NCBI RefSeq assembly: GCF_030272615.1
Contig: NC_081412.1
Coordinates: 99,885,796 to 99,949,795 of the forward strand
Length of the DNA stretch: 64,000 nucleotides
Direction of reading: 5' to 3'
DNA from: Cryptomeria japonica
Taxonomy: Eukaryota > Streptophyta > Pinopsida > Cupressales > Cupressaceae
How positions within the stretch are numbered: position 1 is the stretch's first letter; every line of letters starts with the position of its first letter. The translations under genes and the position numbers were made by a program. Below the pieces are notes generated by a model. That model worked only from the letters and a program-made list of their open reading frames with translations. It ran no database searches and was not told the origin of the DNA. Below, one piece after another: positions 9,847 to 20,499 of the stretch.

Positions 9847-11150
9847 TATTAGGATCAATCGGTGAGTGAGAGGGGGGGGTGAATTAGTACAAACATATTA
9901 TCCATAATTCAAACATTCAAGCTAACCAGTCTGCAAGTATCCTTCAAAATTAACTTAAGCATTGCATAAAACATGAAAGTAGAGAACATCAAAGAAAAGA
10001 GATTTTCATGCACAAGTAAGCATCACATAACACTAGCAATTATATTTGGAAACCCTCGGTTAGAGGGAGAAAACCATGGTGGGGATAACCCACAATCTCT
10101 TTTGCTGCTGTAAAAAAGAGTGCCCTGTTAAGAGCTTATAATCTATTCTTTCTAAGAATAGCACCCTATTAGAAGTGATTGGTATCTGGTTAAGAATACC
10201 TTAGAACCTATTAAAGTTCACCTTGCTAGAGGATTTTACAACTTCATATCTGAAGTGACTCGATTAAGAGATTTTACATAAAGAACTCGTTAAGGTCCAC
10301 CCTGTTAAGGGATTTACATTGCTGCAATTGTTAGAAGGCAACAAAGATGAATGATCTATCTGATGACATGACCTCTATCTCATAGATCCACTTTGCATGC
10401 TTTATTCAACTTATTGGTGTCGGCTTCACCGTTTCATACTTGTATCCACTATACTCTGTTCTGCTCCCCCCTGTTTACATTCACACAGATCTTTTTCACA
10501 ATGACAACAACATAATTAGAATTAATTATGTGAATATATTAGTCTTGAGTTCTAGAGCCAATTTTCCCTCTAAAAAACTTATTCAAAATTATGTTACTGT
10601 GCCTTAAATTACTCTCCAAAAATCATTCTAAGAATATCGGTCAAGACAGTTGTTCATGCCGATAAGCCCACCGGTTGAACAAGGAAGACTTCCAGTTCAA
10701 CTGGATGTTAACTGGACGTCTCCAAGTCTATCGATTGAGACTCCTATTATGTCGATGTACCGATCAAATTCTGCCTAACCGGTTACCTCCCGTATACCAG
10801 TCTATTATCTACTTAGCCGATTATCCTTCTATGTACTGATCTGTTCATTGTTTAGCCAGTTGACCTCTTGTGTGCCAGTCTACTCACTTCTTAGTCAGTC
10901 TACACTCTTCTTACCAACATTGCTCATCCAGTCTATACTCTGTTTAGTCGGTTAACTCACTGTATACCGGTCTACTTACTGCTTAGCTGATGTACACTCT
11001 GCTTAGCCGGTTAACTCACTGGCGATAGGAATAAGAACTCTTATTCTTTACCGATTATCCTTTACTTCTTTACTAATGGACTATGAAGACTTAGAAGATG
11101 ATGTTGCCAACAATGACAACCATTTCATTCACCGATCATACAAAATGCCA
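9847..11150 (-). repeat. 5' LTR of element C (about 1.3 kb)
   Basis: Aligns with LTR B along its length. It carries GAGAGGGGGGGTGAATTAG near the inner end, the 'gttaagag/ggttaaggtccaccctgttaaggg' repeats at about 10120-10320, and a tandem 'ccagtctactcact' type array at about 10850-11030. The inner terminus is TATTAGG instead of TGTTAGG (one transition). The outer end is placed at TGCCA (11150), where similarity to B stops. Confidence 0.65.
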
Positions 11151-11660
11151 ATAAATATAATATTATATAGTCGATCCTGGTTATTGGTTTTAAGGTTTGG
11201 GATGCAAAGCAAGTTACTGGTAAAAGAGGACACAGTGGAAACCGGTATAGTCAGTGCTTGAACCAAAACTCATCCAGCATAGCAGATGCATTCTCTGAGT
11301 TCATAATTTTTTTTGTAAACCAATATTTGGTGTTTGTAGTCAGTGAGGCTCCTTTTGTGATGAGCAGTGTGCTCTAGGCTGTTGGCCTTCCTACATGTGT
11401 AGGCCTCTATTGTAATATTTATTCATTTGGCTAGTGGATAGATATTGTGGGTCATCAATCCCATCGTGCTTCTTCATCTTTGAGGTTTTCCACGTAAAAA
11501 ATCTCTGTGTTATGGACTATATTCTTGTGGTAACATTATTTATACTTGTTATATTCTTTTATGGTTACCAGTTACTAAAATACTTTATTAATAAGGTTAA
11601 AACTTATTTTACTAGCATAACCCTGATTCACCCCCCTCTCAGTGTTCTTGGATTCCAACA
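11151..11660 (+). repeat. Truncated LTR (plus orientation, 3' part only)
   Basis: Ends GATTCACCCCCCTCTCAGTG...GATTCCAACA at 11660, the shared 3' LTR end of this copia family. It includes 'gtgctctaggctgttggccttcctacatgtgtaggc' and 'gtgggtcatcaatcccatc', which match LTR D in reverse. Its 5' half is missing at the junction with LTR C. No primer-binding site follows; a microsatellite starts at the next base. Confidence 0.65.
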
Positions 11661-12140
<480 letters not shown>

Positions 12141-13319
12141 TCAATTAAACCACTTAACAACCTTTAACTGGATCACATAAACATTGAATACCAGAATAGC
12201 AGAAACAAATATCGGTAAGCAATAAAACTTAAGAATGAAACAAAGAATTAACACAATACAACCATACCACATAACACCATGATTTGTACGTGGAATACTC
12301 AGTAAAGGGAAAAACCATGGTGGGAATCCTACCCATAGTCAGATGATACTTCTGTAGAAAGTATGTGATACAATAAGGGGCCTGCACATGCAGGAAGACA
12401 CATTGCCTAGAGCATACTGCTCATTAAAAAAGAGTCTCATTGACTACAGAGAGGTTATAACCACCTCAAGATAATTGGACAACAATCCAGAATAATGAAC
12501 TGTTAGAGATAGCATCTACCATGCCTGATTATAGTCCTAGTTAAGCTCAATACCGAAGGCCTTTGACCTCTTCCTTAAACCCAATTCGATCACCTATGAT
12601 CGACTAGATCTCCTTCGTATATGATATTGCATTCTACGACCATGATACCTTATCTACAATAAGATCTTACATCAATTTATACAAACCCTAAGGCCTAAAC
12701 CAATTAGGCCAGCCACGTAAAAGATATTACAATAAGATCATTACATACATCCATATTACAATGATATGCTGTCAGCTTAAGATCAAAACAACAATAACCA
12801 ATCCATAAATCATCCCAGTAACGTGTAGAGAACACATTAACATGATACCAGTCTATAACCTAGATAGGCACATGACCTAATCTAGGTCCACCACGCCAAA
12901 GAAATGTATTCAATTAGTTGAAGCACGATCAAGGATCACCTTTTGCATCTTGAATTCCATCTAGAAGCCACACCAACACCACTTAGCATTCTGTCAAGGT
13001 TTCTCAGTGAAAGCTTTGCTGGTTAAACCTTAAACCCATGCCAGTAAGGGTTTACAAGAGTGTATGATAGCATCCCATTACCAAGTCAATACCAACTGAC
13101 CAAAACATGCTCTAGAAGATGTAAAACATAAAAACAAACATACTCCGTTGATCCAAACATGTTAGAAGTGTCCAACAGATAGTCTCTTCTGCCAGTAACA
13201 CTAGATCTTTCTACTAGTAACCAAAACCCGTTTGCCGATAACCAACCATAACAGCTAGTGTTGACATCAATGACAAAACATCAATGCAACACATAATCAA
13301 TTCATCCATATTGCCAATA
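12141..13319 (-). repeat. LTR in minus orientation, 3' end missing
   Basis: Shares with the LTR at 16231-17464 the segments reading (minus strand) TTGATTATGTGTTGCATTGATGTTTTGTC, the promoter-distal 'gtgtcttcctgcatgtgcaggcccctta' block and 'ccaccatggtttttccctttactga'. The outer end is TATTGGCAAT (compare TGTTGGAAAT in Copia2). The LTR 3' end with its C-tract is absent and is replaced by the microsatellite. Confidence 0.65.
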
Positions 13320-14369
13320 GGATTTTCTATTCATGCTACTCAGTTTCATGTTTAGTCAGTTGGTTTTGATTTGGTGATCGGATGCTATCTTATATGCTGG
13401 TAAGCTTGGTTTGTTGATCCAATGAGGGTTTCACTAGTAGAGAGTTGTTGAAGATCTTTGATGTTATGCATAAGTGGTGTTGGTGTAGCTTCTAGTAGAG
13501 ATTTAGGATGCTAATGGTGATCACGTTCGAGACTTGGCTGATTGGGATCATTGCTTTAGCGTGTATGGACTTAAATTGGGTTGGTGTCTATCTAGGTTAT
13601 GGACCAACTTAATGTAACATATAGTTGGACTTCTCATTGTGTTTCTGGGATGTCTTATGGGTTGGTAATTATTTGTTTGGTCTCAGGCCGACATGTTTTT
13701 TAATTATATAATTGCTTTCTTGTCTGGTGGCCGACCTTATTGTTTATGGTCGAGGGTTTGAATATATTTGATGTAAGATCTCATTGTAGATCATATAAGG
13801 GATAAGGAAAGGATGTATAGGAGCAAATAATGTAATAATCATTCATATAGAGGATTTGGTTGATCATTGGTGATCGAGTTGGGTTTATGTAAGAGGATTA
13901 AGTCCTTTGGTATTGAGCTTAGCCGAAACTTTATTTAGGAATAAGAGATGCTATCATTGCAGTTCATTCTTCCTTCCGAATTGTAGTCTGGAATTTTATG
14001 TAGTCAGTGAGACTCCTTTTGTAATGAGCAGTGTGCTCTAGGCTGTTGGCCTTCCTGCAAGTGCAGGCCCCTCAATTTGTATTCACATACTTACTACATA
14101 AGTATTATCTGACTATGGGTAGGCTTCCCACCATGGTTTTTCCCTTTACTAGGTTTTCCACGTACAAAACTTGGTGTCATGTAGATGGTATTTATTCTCT
14201 AATTGTTGCTTGTGCATAATTGGTATATCTACTATTTTGGTAATTAGTTTATGCATTGCGGTATTGAGCTTATGTGCTCTGGTATTAAAGTTTTAATTGC
14301 TTAAGGTTTCGGTAATCTGGTGACAACTGATTCACCGCCCCTCTTAGTTGTCTTCCGATTATTTGAACT
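13320..14369 (+). repeat. LTR in plus orientation, 5' end missing
   Basis: Same family as 12141-13319 and 16231-17464. It ends with GATTCACCGCCCCTCTTAGTTGTC and a degenerate terminus at about 14369. It is arranged back to back with the preceding minus-strand LTR, making a large imperfect inverted repeat. It is followed directly by minus-strand gypsy coding sequence, not by a primer-binding site, so it behaves as an LTR remnant. Confidence 0.65.
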
Positions 14370-16230
14370 GTGTAACAATACCTTCCACATCTGCTATTTT
14401 GTAAGCACCTAATCCGTAAACATTGGAAATGATGTATGGTCTAAGACAATTCGAACTACCTAGTAAAGCTTTCACATTACACTGATTCTCATAGAAAACA
14501 AAATTACCCATAGAGAAATAACGTTGGATAACTTTATCGTTATGGCTTTGTTGTATATTTTTTTGATAAGGTTGAATATGCTGGAGAGCATGTATAAATT
14601 GTTCATTAAGCATCTCAAGCTGCTAAAGAAATTTTTTCCTATAAGACTTATTGTCAATTATTTCCTTAAGAGATATTCTTAATGAAGGAACCTCTAACTC
14701 CAAAGGCATAACTGTGTCAGCATTGTAAACAAGATTATAAGGAGTTGTACCCATAGCTATATGAACACTAGTTTGATAGGCCCTTAGAGCATAGGTTTAC
14801 CAAAGTGCAAAATCAATCCTTACCATGCTTATTAATAGTCTTATGAAGGATTTGCTCAATAATATGATTAGAAGCTTCAACTTGACCATTTGATTCAGGG
14901 TAGTATGAAGTAGAAAATCGATGGATATGATATTTCTCAAGGAAAATTTTCACATCTTTGTTCTTAAATGAAGTACCATTGTCCGAAATCAAAGTAGAAG
15001 GTATACTAAATTGAGAAGTGATATTATCAAGAATGAATTGACAGATTACATCAGCAATAGTAAATCGAAGAGGAATGACCTCCACCCACTTCATAAAATA
15101 ATCCGTGGTAGTGATAATGAAAGTATGTCCTTGTGAGGAAGGAGGGGAAATTTTACTCATAAAATGCAAGCCCCATAATGAAAAGGCCAAGAAGCCACTT
15201 GTGATCCAAGTTCATGAGTGGGAGCATGGATCAAATTATTATGTAGTTGACATTGATGACATCTTTTGACAAAGGCAAATGAATCTTTTTCCATAGTTTT
15301 CTAGTAGTATCTTATTTAGTGCAATCGTTGCACCAAATATTTTCCACCAAAATCCTAGTCGCAAGCACCTGAATGTGCCTCTTTGAGGGCAATGGAGATC
15401 TCAGTTTTGTTGATACAATGAAGAAAAATATTTTAATCCTTTTGATAAAGGGAATTTGAGAGAATAATATATCATGTAGCAAGTTTATGAATTTGGGCTC
15501 TAGTGTTCTTACTTGTAGAATCCAAAAGGGTACCATCAATCAAATATAAAAAGATATGAGAATACCATTCATCAAAATCTAAAGCATAACAACGAGAAAC
15601 TTCACTAAAGTTGTCAGTAGTAGGTGAAGAAATATTATGAATAATAAATTGATAATCCACAGAAGGAGTTTCAAGGGATATAAGGGAAGTTGCTCTTTCC
15701 ATGGCATCCACATGTATAAGAAGAAAACCTTTTTAACAATGATAAGGCTAAGTTATGGTATTATAAAAGTTTATTTTGTTTAGCTTGGTATGTTCCCATA
15801 ACTTGTCTTATGATCAATTGTGAATCACCATGAATACACAAATGTTGAATATTAAAGGATAAAACCACTTTTAAACCAGTGATAAGGGTTTCATACTCAT
15901 TGATATTATTAGTAAATATTAAATTGAGTCGATGGGATAAAGGGGTTGGTTTTCCTGAAGGTGACATCAAAATAACACCAACACCTAAACCTATTCGACA
16001 CTTAGATCCATCAAAATATAATTGCCACATCTTGTAAATGAGTCTTGATTAGGTAGAGTAATAGGAGAATGAGCATTAGCCAAATGGTCATTCAAAGCAA
16101 TTGCTTTTAATTACTTTTTGAGAAACAAAACTAAGGTCAAATTTAGTTAACAATATAACCCATTTTGATAAGTGTCTTAAGAGATCTATTTTGGAAAAGA
16201 GATGGTTTAAGGGATCAAATTTGATTATAA
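14370..16230 (-). pseudogene. Gypsy3: Tat-type Ty3/gypsy pol fragment (RNase H, second RNase H, integrase)
   Basis: Read right to left. About 16031-16230 is the end of the RT-linked RNase H (LRHLSKWVILL). At 15761-16030 is a second, archaeal-type RNase H (WQLYFDGSKCRIGLGVGVIL, TNNINEYETL, HGDSQLIIRQ); a dual RNase H is characteristic of the Tat lineage. At about 15312-15711 is the linker (EWYSHIFLYL) and a degenerate zinc-binding region. At 14813-15190 is the integrase core with Asp in TTDYFMKWVEV, Asp in SDNGTSF and Glu in NGQVEAS, so the D-D-E residues survive. At 14370-14800 is the C-terminal part (NLVYNAD, LRPYIISNVYGLGAYKI). There are several stops and frame changes. The element is cut at 16230 by the Copia2 LTR and at 14370 by an LTR remnant. 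Confidence 0.8.
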
Positions 16231-17464
16231 TGTTGGAAATTTGGAGAAATTGATTATGTGTTGCATTGATGTTTTGTCGTTGATGTCAACACTAGCTGTT
16301 TTGTTGCCTACTCGATTCCGGTAGAGTGGCTGGACTATGATATTGATCTAGATACAATCTCCAGTATTCTCTGATTTGGTCCGGTTTGTGGGATTGACTT
16401 GGATTGGTTATTCATGTGTTCTTGATGTGTGTCACATTCAGTTGGTTCAGGATTTTCTGATCTGGATGATATCATTTGTTATAGTAAGCCTTTTGGTTAC
16501 TTGTAAGGGTTTTACTGGCAGTGCTTTGTTGAAGATCTTTTGATGAATCCGATAAGTTGTTTTGGTGCGGATTCTAGAAGGTTATCAAGATGCTGATGGT
16601 TATCATGTTCATGTTCCAGTTGATTGGCAGTATTTTATTTTTCTTATGGTGAACTATTATAGGTTCGGTCTTATTATGCTAGGCTATGGATTGGCTTGTG
16701 TAGCGTGTTGGTTGATGCTACCGATGCGTCATCGGTTAGATTTATTATTTGTATTATGTTGTTTTGGTCTTAGGATGACTTGGTTTATCATTGGTTTGCA
16801 AGATTATGCAACAAATCTATTATATTATCTTTTAGGTGGCTGACCTAATTGTTTAGGTCCCTGGTTGGTATAAATATGTTGTAAGATCTCTTTGTAGATC
16901 ATGGGGTTTATGGGATATAGGATTATCTGTGTGCAAATAATAGTGTAATCATATGCAGAGGTTTTGGTTGATCATAGGTGATCAAATTGAGTTTGTGAAA
17001 GAGGTTTAAGACCTCCATTATTGAGCTTAACTCAAACTATACTCAGGCATATGAGATGCTATTCTTGCAGTTCACTCATCTTTTTGGATTGTAGTCTGGA
17101 TTTGTTTGTAGTCAGTGAGGCTCCGTTTGTGATGAGAAGTGTGCTCTAGGTAGTGTGCCTTCCTGCATGTGTAGGCCCCTCTTATTATAATCACATACTT
17201 GTTGCAGAAGTATTATTTGACTGTGGGTAGGCTTGCCACCATGGTTTTTCCCTTTATCAAGCTTTCCGCATAGAAATCTTGGTGTTATGTGTTATGGATG
17301 GTTGGTTAATTATTATGTGATTTATGTTTATGCTTAACTGTTACATCTTATATTCCGGTATTTGGTTTATACATTCTAGTAGAAGGTTTTGTGAGCTTAA
17401 AGATTTATAATCCGTTGACAATAGATTCACCCCCCCTCTCATTTGTCCACTGATTATCCTAACA
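16231..17464 (+). repeat. 5' LTR of Copia2 (1234 bp)
   Basis: Starts TGTTGGAAAT and ends GATTATCCTAACA, with GATTCACCCCCCCTCTC near the end. The open frame at 16562-16843 within it is not a gene. Confidence 0.8.
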
Positions 17465-17466
17465 AT

Positions 17467-17478
17467 CGGTATCAAAGA
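17467..17478 (+). promoter_or_regulatory. Primer-binding site of Copia2 (decayed)
   Basis: CGGTATCAAAGA, a degraded form of TGGTATCAGAGC, two bases from the LTR end. Confidence 0.65.
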
Positions 17479-17521
17479 TTGGTCCTCTTTTGTAGAAGCT
17501 TGACCACTTGAGGAAGATCCT

Positions 17522-17905
17522 ATGGAAAATAATAATTCAACTGCATCTGTTTTCCGAAGAGAAACCCCTAAGCTTGATTCAAACAATTATAGAGTATGGA
17601 AGATTCAAATGGAGACTCATTTGAGATGTATTGGGAAAGAAATTTGGGAGATCACAGAGAAAGGCTATACTCCTCATAATCCGACATCTGGTAATCCTCC
17701 TCTGGCAAGTCTGGATAAGGACATTGAAAATGATTGTAGAGCTAGAGAAGCACTCTTGAGCACACTATCTGATCAGCAAATTATGGGATTAACTGACCAA
17801 TCTATTGCGAAGTCTATATGGGATAAGTTGGAAGATTTGAATGAAGGTGACCCTACTGTTAAAATTGCTACTTGATGGTTATCGAGTAAGGTATGAGAAC
17901 CTGAA
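17522..17905 (+). pseudogene. Copia2 gag, N-terminal part
   Basis: ATG at 17522, then PKLDSNNYRVWKIQMETHL (the copia gag N-terminal 'L-x-x-x-N-Y-x-x-W' motif), CRAREALLSTLSDQ and SIWDKLEDLNEG, as in copia gag (UBN2/retrotran_gag families). The frame breaks at about 17870 by loss of bases relative to the copies at 30750 and 36880. It ends at the Gypsy2 insertion at 17905. It is similar to Copia1 gag (36557-37160). The protein would assemble the particle; this fragment is dead. Confidence 0.8.
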
Positions 17906-19382
17906 TGGTGCAAAGCAAATTCCATTACATATCTATTTTAAAGAACATGATGGTGTCTAGAGGTTCATTTATGATGTAATAATGGGTTGGATTAATGATC
18001 AACCTTGACGTAATTGAATGCCAATTTGTATGGTTAATAATCTCTTAGGTGAGCATATAAACCTAGAGGTCTATTAGGCCATGAAGTCTTGGAATTTGAA
18101 TTTTCAGTGTTAGTATGTCTAGGATGTTGTCTTAGGTGTTTGGATGTGTTTCCATAAGGTCTAGGTGGTTAATAACCAGTGTTGTCCTAAGTTGCAAAAT
18201 GTTGCATTTGTTGTCAAGCAACTTTTCAAAGTTGCCTGTAGGATGCCAACTACTTCTCCAACGGTCCTAACTATTAAAAAGTTGGTTATGGACATTGGAA
18301 AAGGTTTATATATGTGTGGACAACCATAGGAAGGAGAGAGTCAATAGGAGTCAAAGGTTTTGTAAAGTTTGGTGGAGAAAGTGAATAGAACAAGTTTGAT
18401 TTAGCCATACAGTGATATTTTTCCGTATGATCCATACAGAGCGTAAGAACTACTGATGAATTTTTGATCTAGTTAGAAAGAATCTAGAAACACTCTTCCA
18501 ATACATTTGATCCAACCTCTTGAAGTGAAGTTTAGTGGAAGTTATAAGAATTTATCCTCTGTGGGTTTGAAACCCTCCATTTTCTAGGGTTACAATGCAA
18601 ATAAGACCCTAACTCACAATCTACTCATTTGGATCCAATGGCCATGGGTAGAATTCCAATTAGGGGTATGTATTTTGAGATTCCATAGTGGCAAAGTCAA
18701 AGGAGTTGGTTGGTGCATTACCACCAAGCCCTAGTCTAAATCGATTGAGGGTTTAGATTAGATTAGATGAGTTTCATTGAGCATACAATGAACATTGATG
18801 AGATGATGAGTTGAATTGATGGAATTGGAGTATTTGAACATAGAAGAAACTTCCTAAAGAGTTGGAACCTTCTTGTGATCCCATTCTCATATACCTCCTT
18901 TATGAAATCGGTTTGACCTGATCAATTAGGCTTGTAACCCAAGTAAGTGTTGAAGAGTGCAGGAAGAGGGTGGAAATCCAATCTTTTTGAATCTGATAGT
19001 AATCCAAAAAGGGTGTCTAAAATCTAAATTTGTTTAGGGTTTGGTTTAGTGTTATCTGGAGAAAAGTCCAAAAAGATAGTGAAATAGGGCTACTAACTGG
19101 TAGACCTGTGCTAGTAAACCTGTGAAACGTGTGTCGGTAGAACAGTAGCAGTAGGTTTGTCTAGTCCTCAAAAGCCAATATTTGTTTTGTGCTTCAAAAA
19201 TAGAATTGTGGAAGAGCTTGACAGGTCTTAGGAAGTGGGCAGAAGTATTGTGCCATCCTAGGATAGGGGTAAAAGTTTGACTTCACAGTTGAGGTGTGAA
19301 ATATAGCTGTGAGGACGACTCAAGGTAAAGAAGACCAAGGTGTGTAGGTGGGTTTATCACCCTACTATTTTTGACCTCTGCA
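17906..19382 (+). repeat. 5' LTR of Gypsy2 (1477 bp)
   Basis: Starts TGGTGCAAAGC where copia gag stops, ends CCTCTGCA. It is directly repeated at 24020-25516. No gene inside. Confidence 0.85.
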
Positions 19383-19387
19383 TTAGG

Positions 19388-19399
19388 TGGTGTCAGAGC
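19388..19399 (+). promoter_or_regulatory. Primer-binding site of Gypsy2
   Basis: TGGTGTCAGAGC, one transition from the tRNA-iMet complement, five bases after the LTR. Confidence 0.8.
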
Positions 19400-19429
19400 T
19401 TTAGAAGAGCCTTGGAGAAGAATAAATCA

Positions 19430-20431
19430 ATGGAAGATGCAACAGAGAATAATGAGGAGATTCTCACTAGACCCATGACAAACATGGAGTTAGCCAAGAT
19501 AGTGAGGGAGCAGACGGATAAGAATAAAAAAGATGGAGGAGGAGATATAAAGGTTGAAGAAAGACTAGGAAGGCAAGGGAGTTGCATCAACATTAGATGG
19601 AGAAGGAGAAGAGGAAGAAGAGAGACTATTGATGCCAATAGATCAAAGGCAATTTGTTGAAGCCCTCAATAGGGTAGGAAGAAGAGACAATAGAGAAGAA
19701 CTACCTACATTCTCTGGAAAGATGAATCCAGAAGAGTGTATGGATTGGATAGAAGCAATGATAAATTATTTTGAATGTGAAGAGGTACCTGAAAACCAAA
19801 GGGTGAAGGTGGCTAAATCCAAAATGAAAGGTCCAACTCTTATTTGGTAGAAATTTATACAAAATGAAAGAGATGAAGAAGGAAATAGACCTATAATCTC
19901 ATGGAAGAAGATGGAGATAGAGATCAAAAGGCCATTTGTACCTTAGGACTATGAGATAATCTTACACGAGATTTGTATGTCAGTACTTACACTAAGGAGT
20001 TCCACAGGATGAACCTTAAAGAAAAGATGCCAGAGAGCAAAACACAAAAGCTAGCAAGGTACATGAATGGTATTAAGTTTAGTATTCAAGATGAACTAAG
20101 TTTGTTTAACCCTGAATCAATGCACAAGTGTTTTCAAATGGCACTTAGGATTGAGGAGAAACAAAAAAGGAGAGGAGAACACAATAATAGAGGAAAGGGT
20201 ACAAGTTTCGGAGGCAAAGGTAGATTCAATGGAAGAGGATCATCTCCTAAAACCCAAGGAGAGTCCAGCCATCAAGAACAAGAGGGAGAATCAGGGAACA
20301 AAGGTATCTTTAGAGGAAGGAGGGAAATAATAGAGGATAATTCGGTGGGAGAGGACCTAGTATTTTTACCAGTAGGTGTTTTTCATGCAACCAAGTTGGG
20401 CATCTGTCATTCTGATGTCCTGAGAAACTAA
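19430..20431 (+). pseudogene. Gypsy2 gag
   Basis: ATG at 19430 (MEDATENNEE). Gag-type segments follow in shifting frames: FVEALNRVGRRDNREELPTF, ECMDWIEAMINYFECEEVPE, RVKVAKSKMKGPTLIW (typical chromovirus capsid region), SWKKMEIEIKRPFVP, YTKEFHRMNLKEKMPES, then a Gly/Arg/Ser-rich tail. A CCHC knuckle (C-F-S-C-N-Q-V-G-H-L-x4-C) can be read near 20373-20420 in a shifted frame. At least three frame changes (about 19620, 19960, 20370) and stops at 19848-19850 and about 19945 make it non-functional. Confidence 0.75.
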
Positions 20432-20499
20432 GCATTTGTAGCCATGGAGGTGATAGGAGAGCACATCTAATACAAGAAGAAGATAGTCAAAGCACGACC

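Larger units (their letters stand above)
5364..11150 (-). mobile_element. Non-autonomous LTR element C (3' end missing)
   Basis: Minus-strand element with 5' LTR (9847 to about 11150), primer-binding site (9833-9844), ORF1 (8411-9789), a 484-bp inter-ORF region, and ORF2 (7926 down to 5364, where element B's LTR cuts it). It is the clearest copy of the B/C subfamily. No enzymatic domains are found anywhere inside. The right edge abuts a truncated LTR of a related family at 11151. Confidence 0.75.
16231..17905 (+). mobile_element. Copia2: 5' end of a Ty1/copia element
   Basis: Consists of a 5' LTR, primer-binding site and the first ~130 codons of gag, interrupted after 'gagaacctgaa' by Gypsy2. 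The rest of this copy is not found after Gypsy2. A similar but different copy at 30564-31702 overlaps it by ~215 bp at about 88 percent identity by eye, so the two are not one element split in two. Confidence 0.75.

Noticed and set aside
16562-16843. 93-codon plus-strand open frame
   Set aside because: Lies wholly inside the Copia2 LTR and is not open in the sister LTRs at 12141-13319 and 13320-14369.
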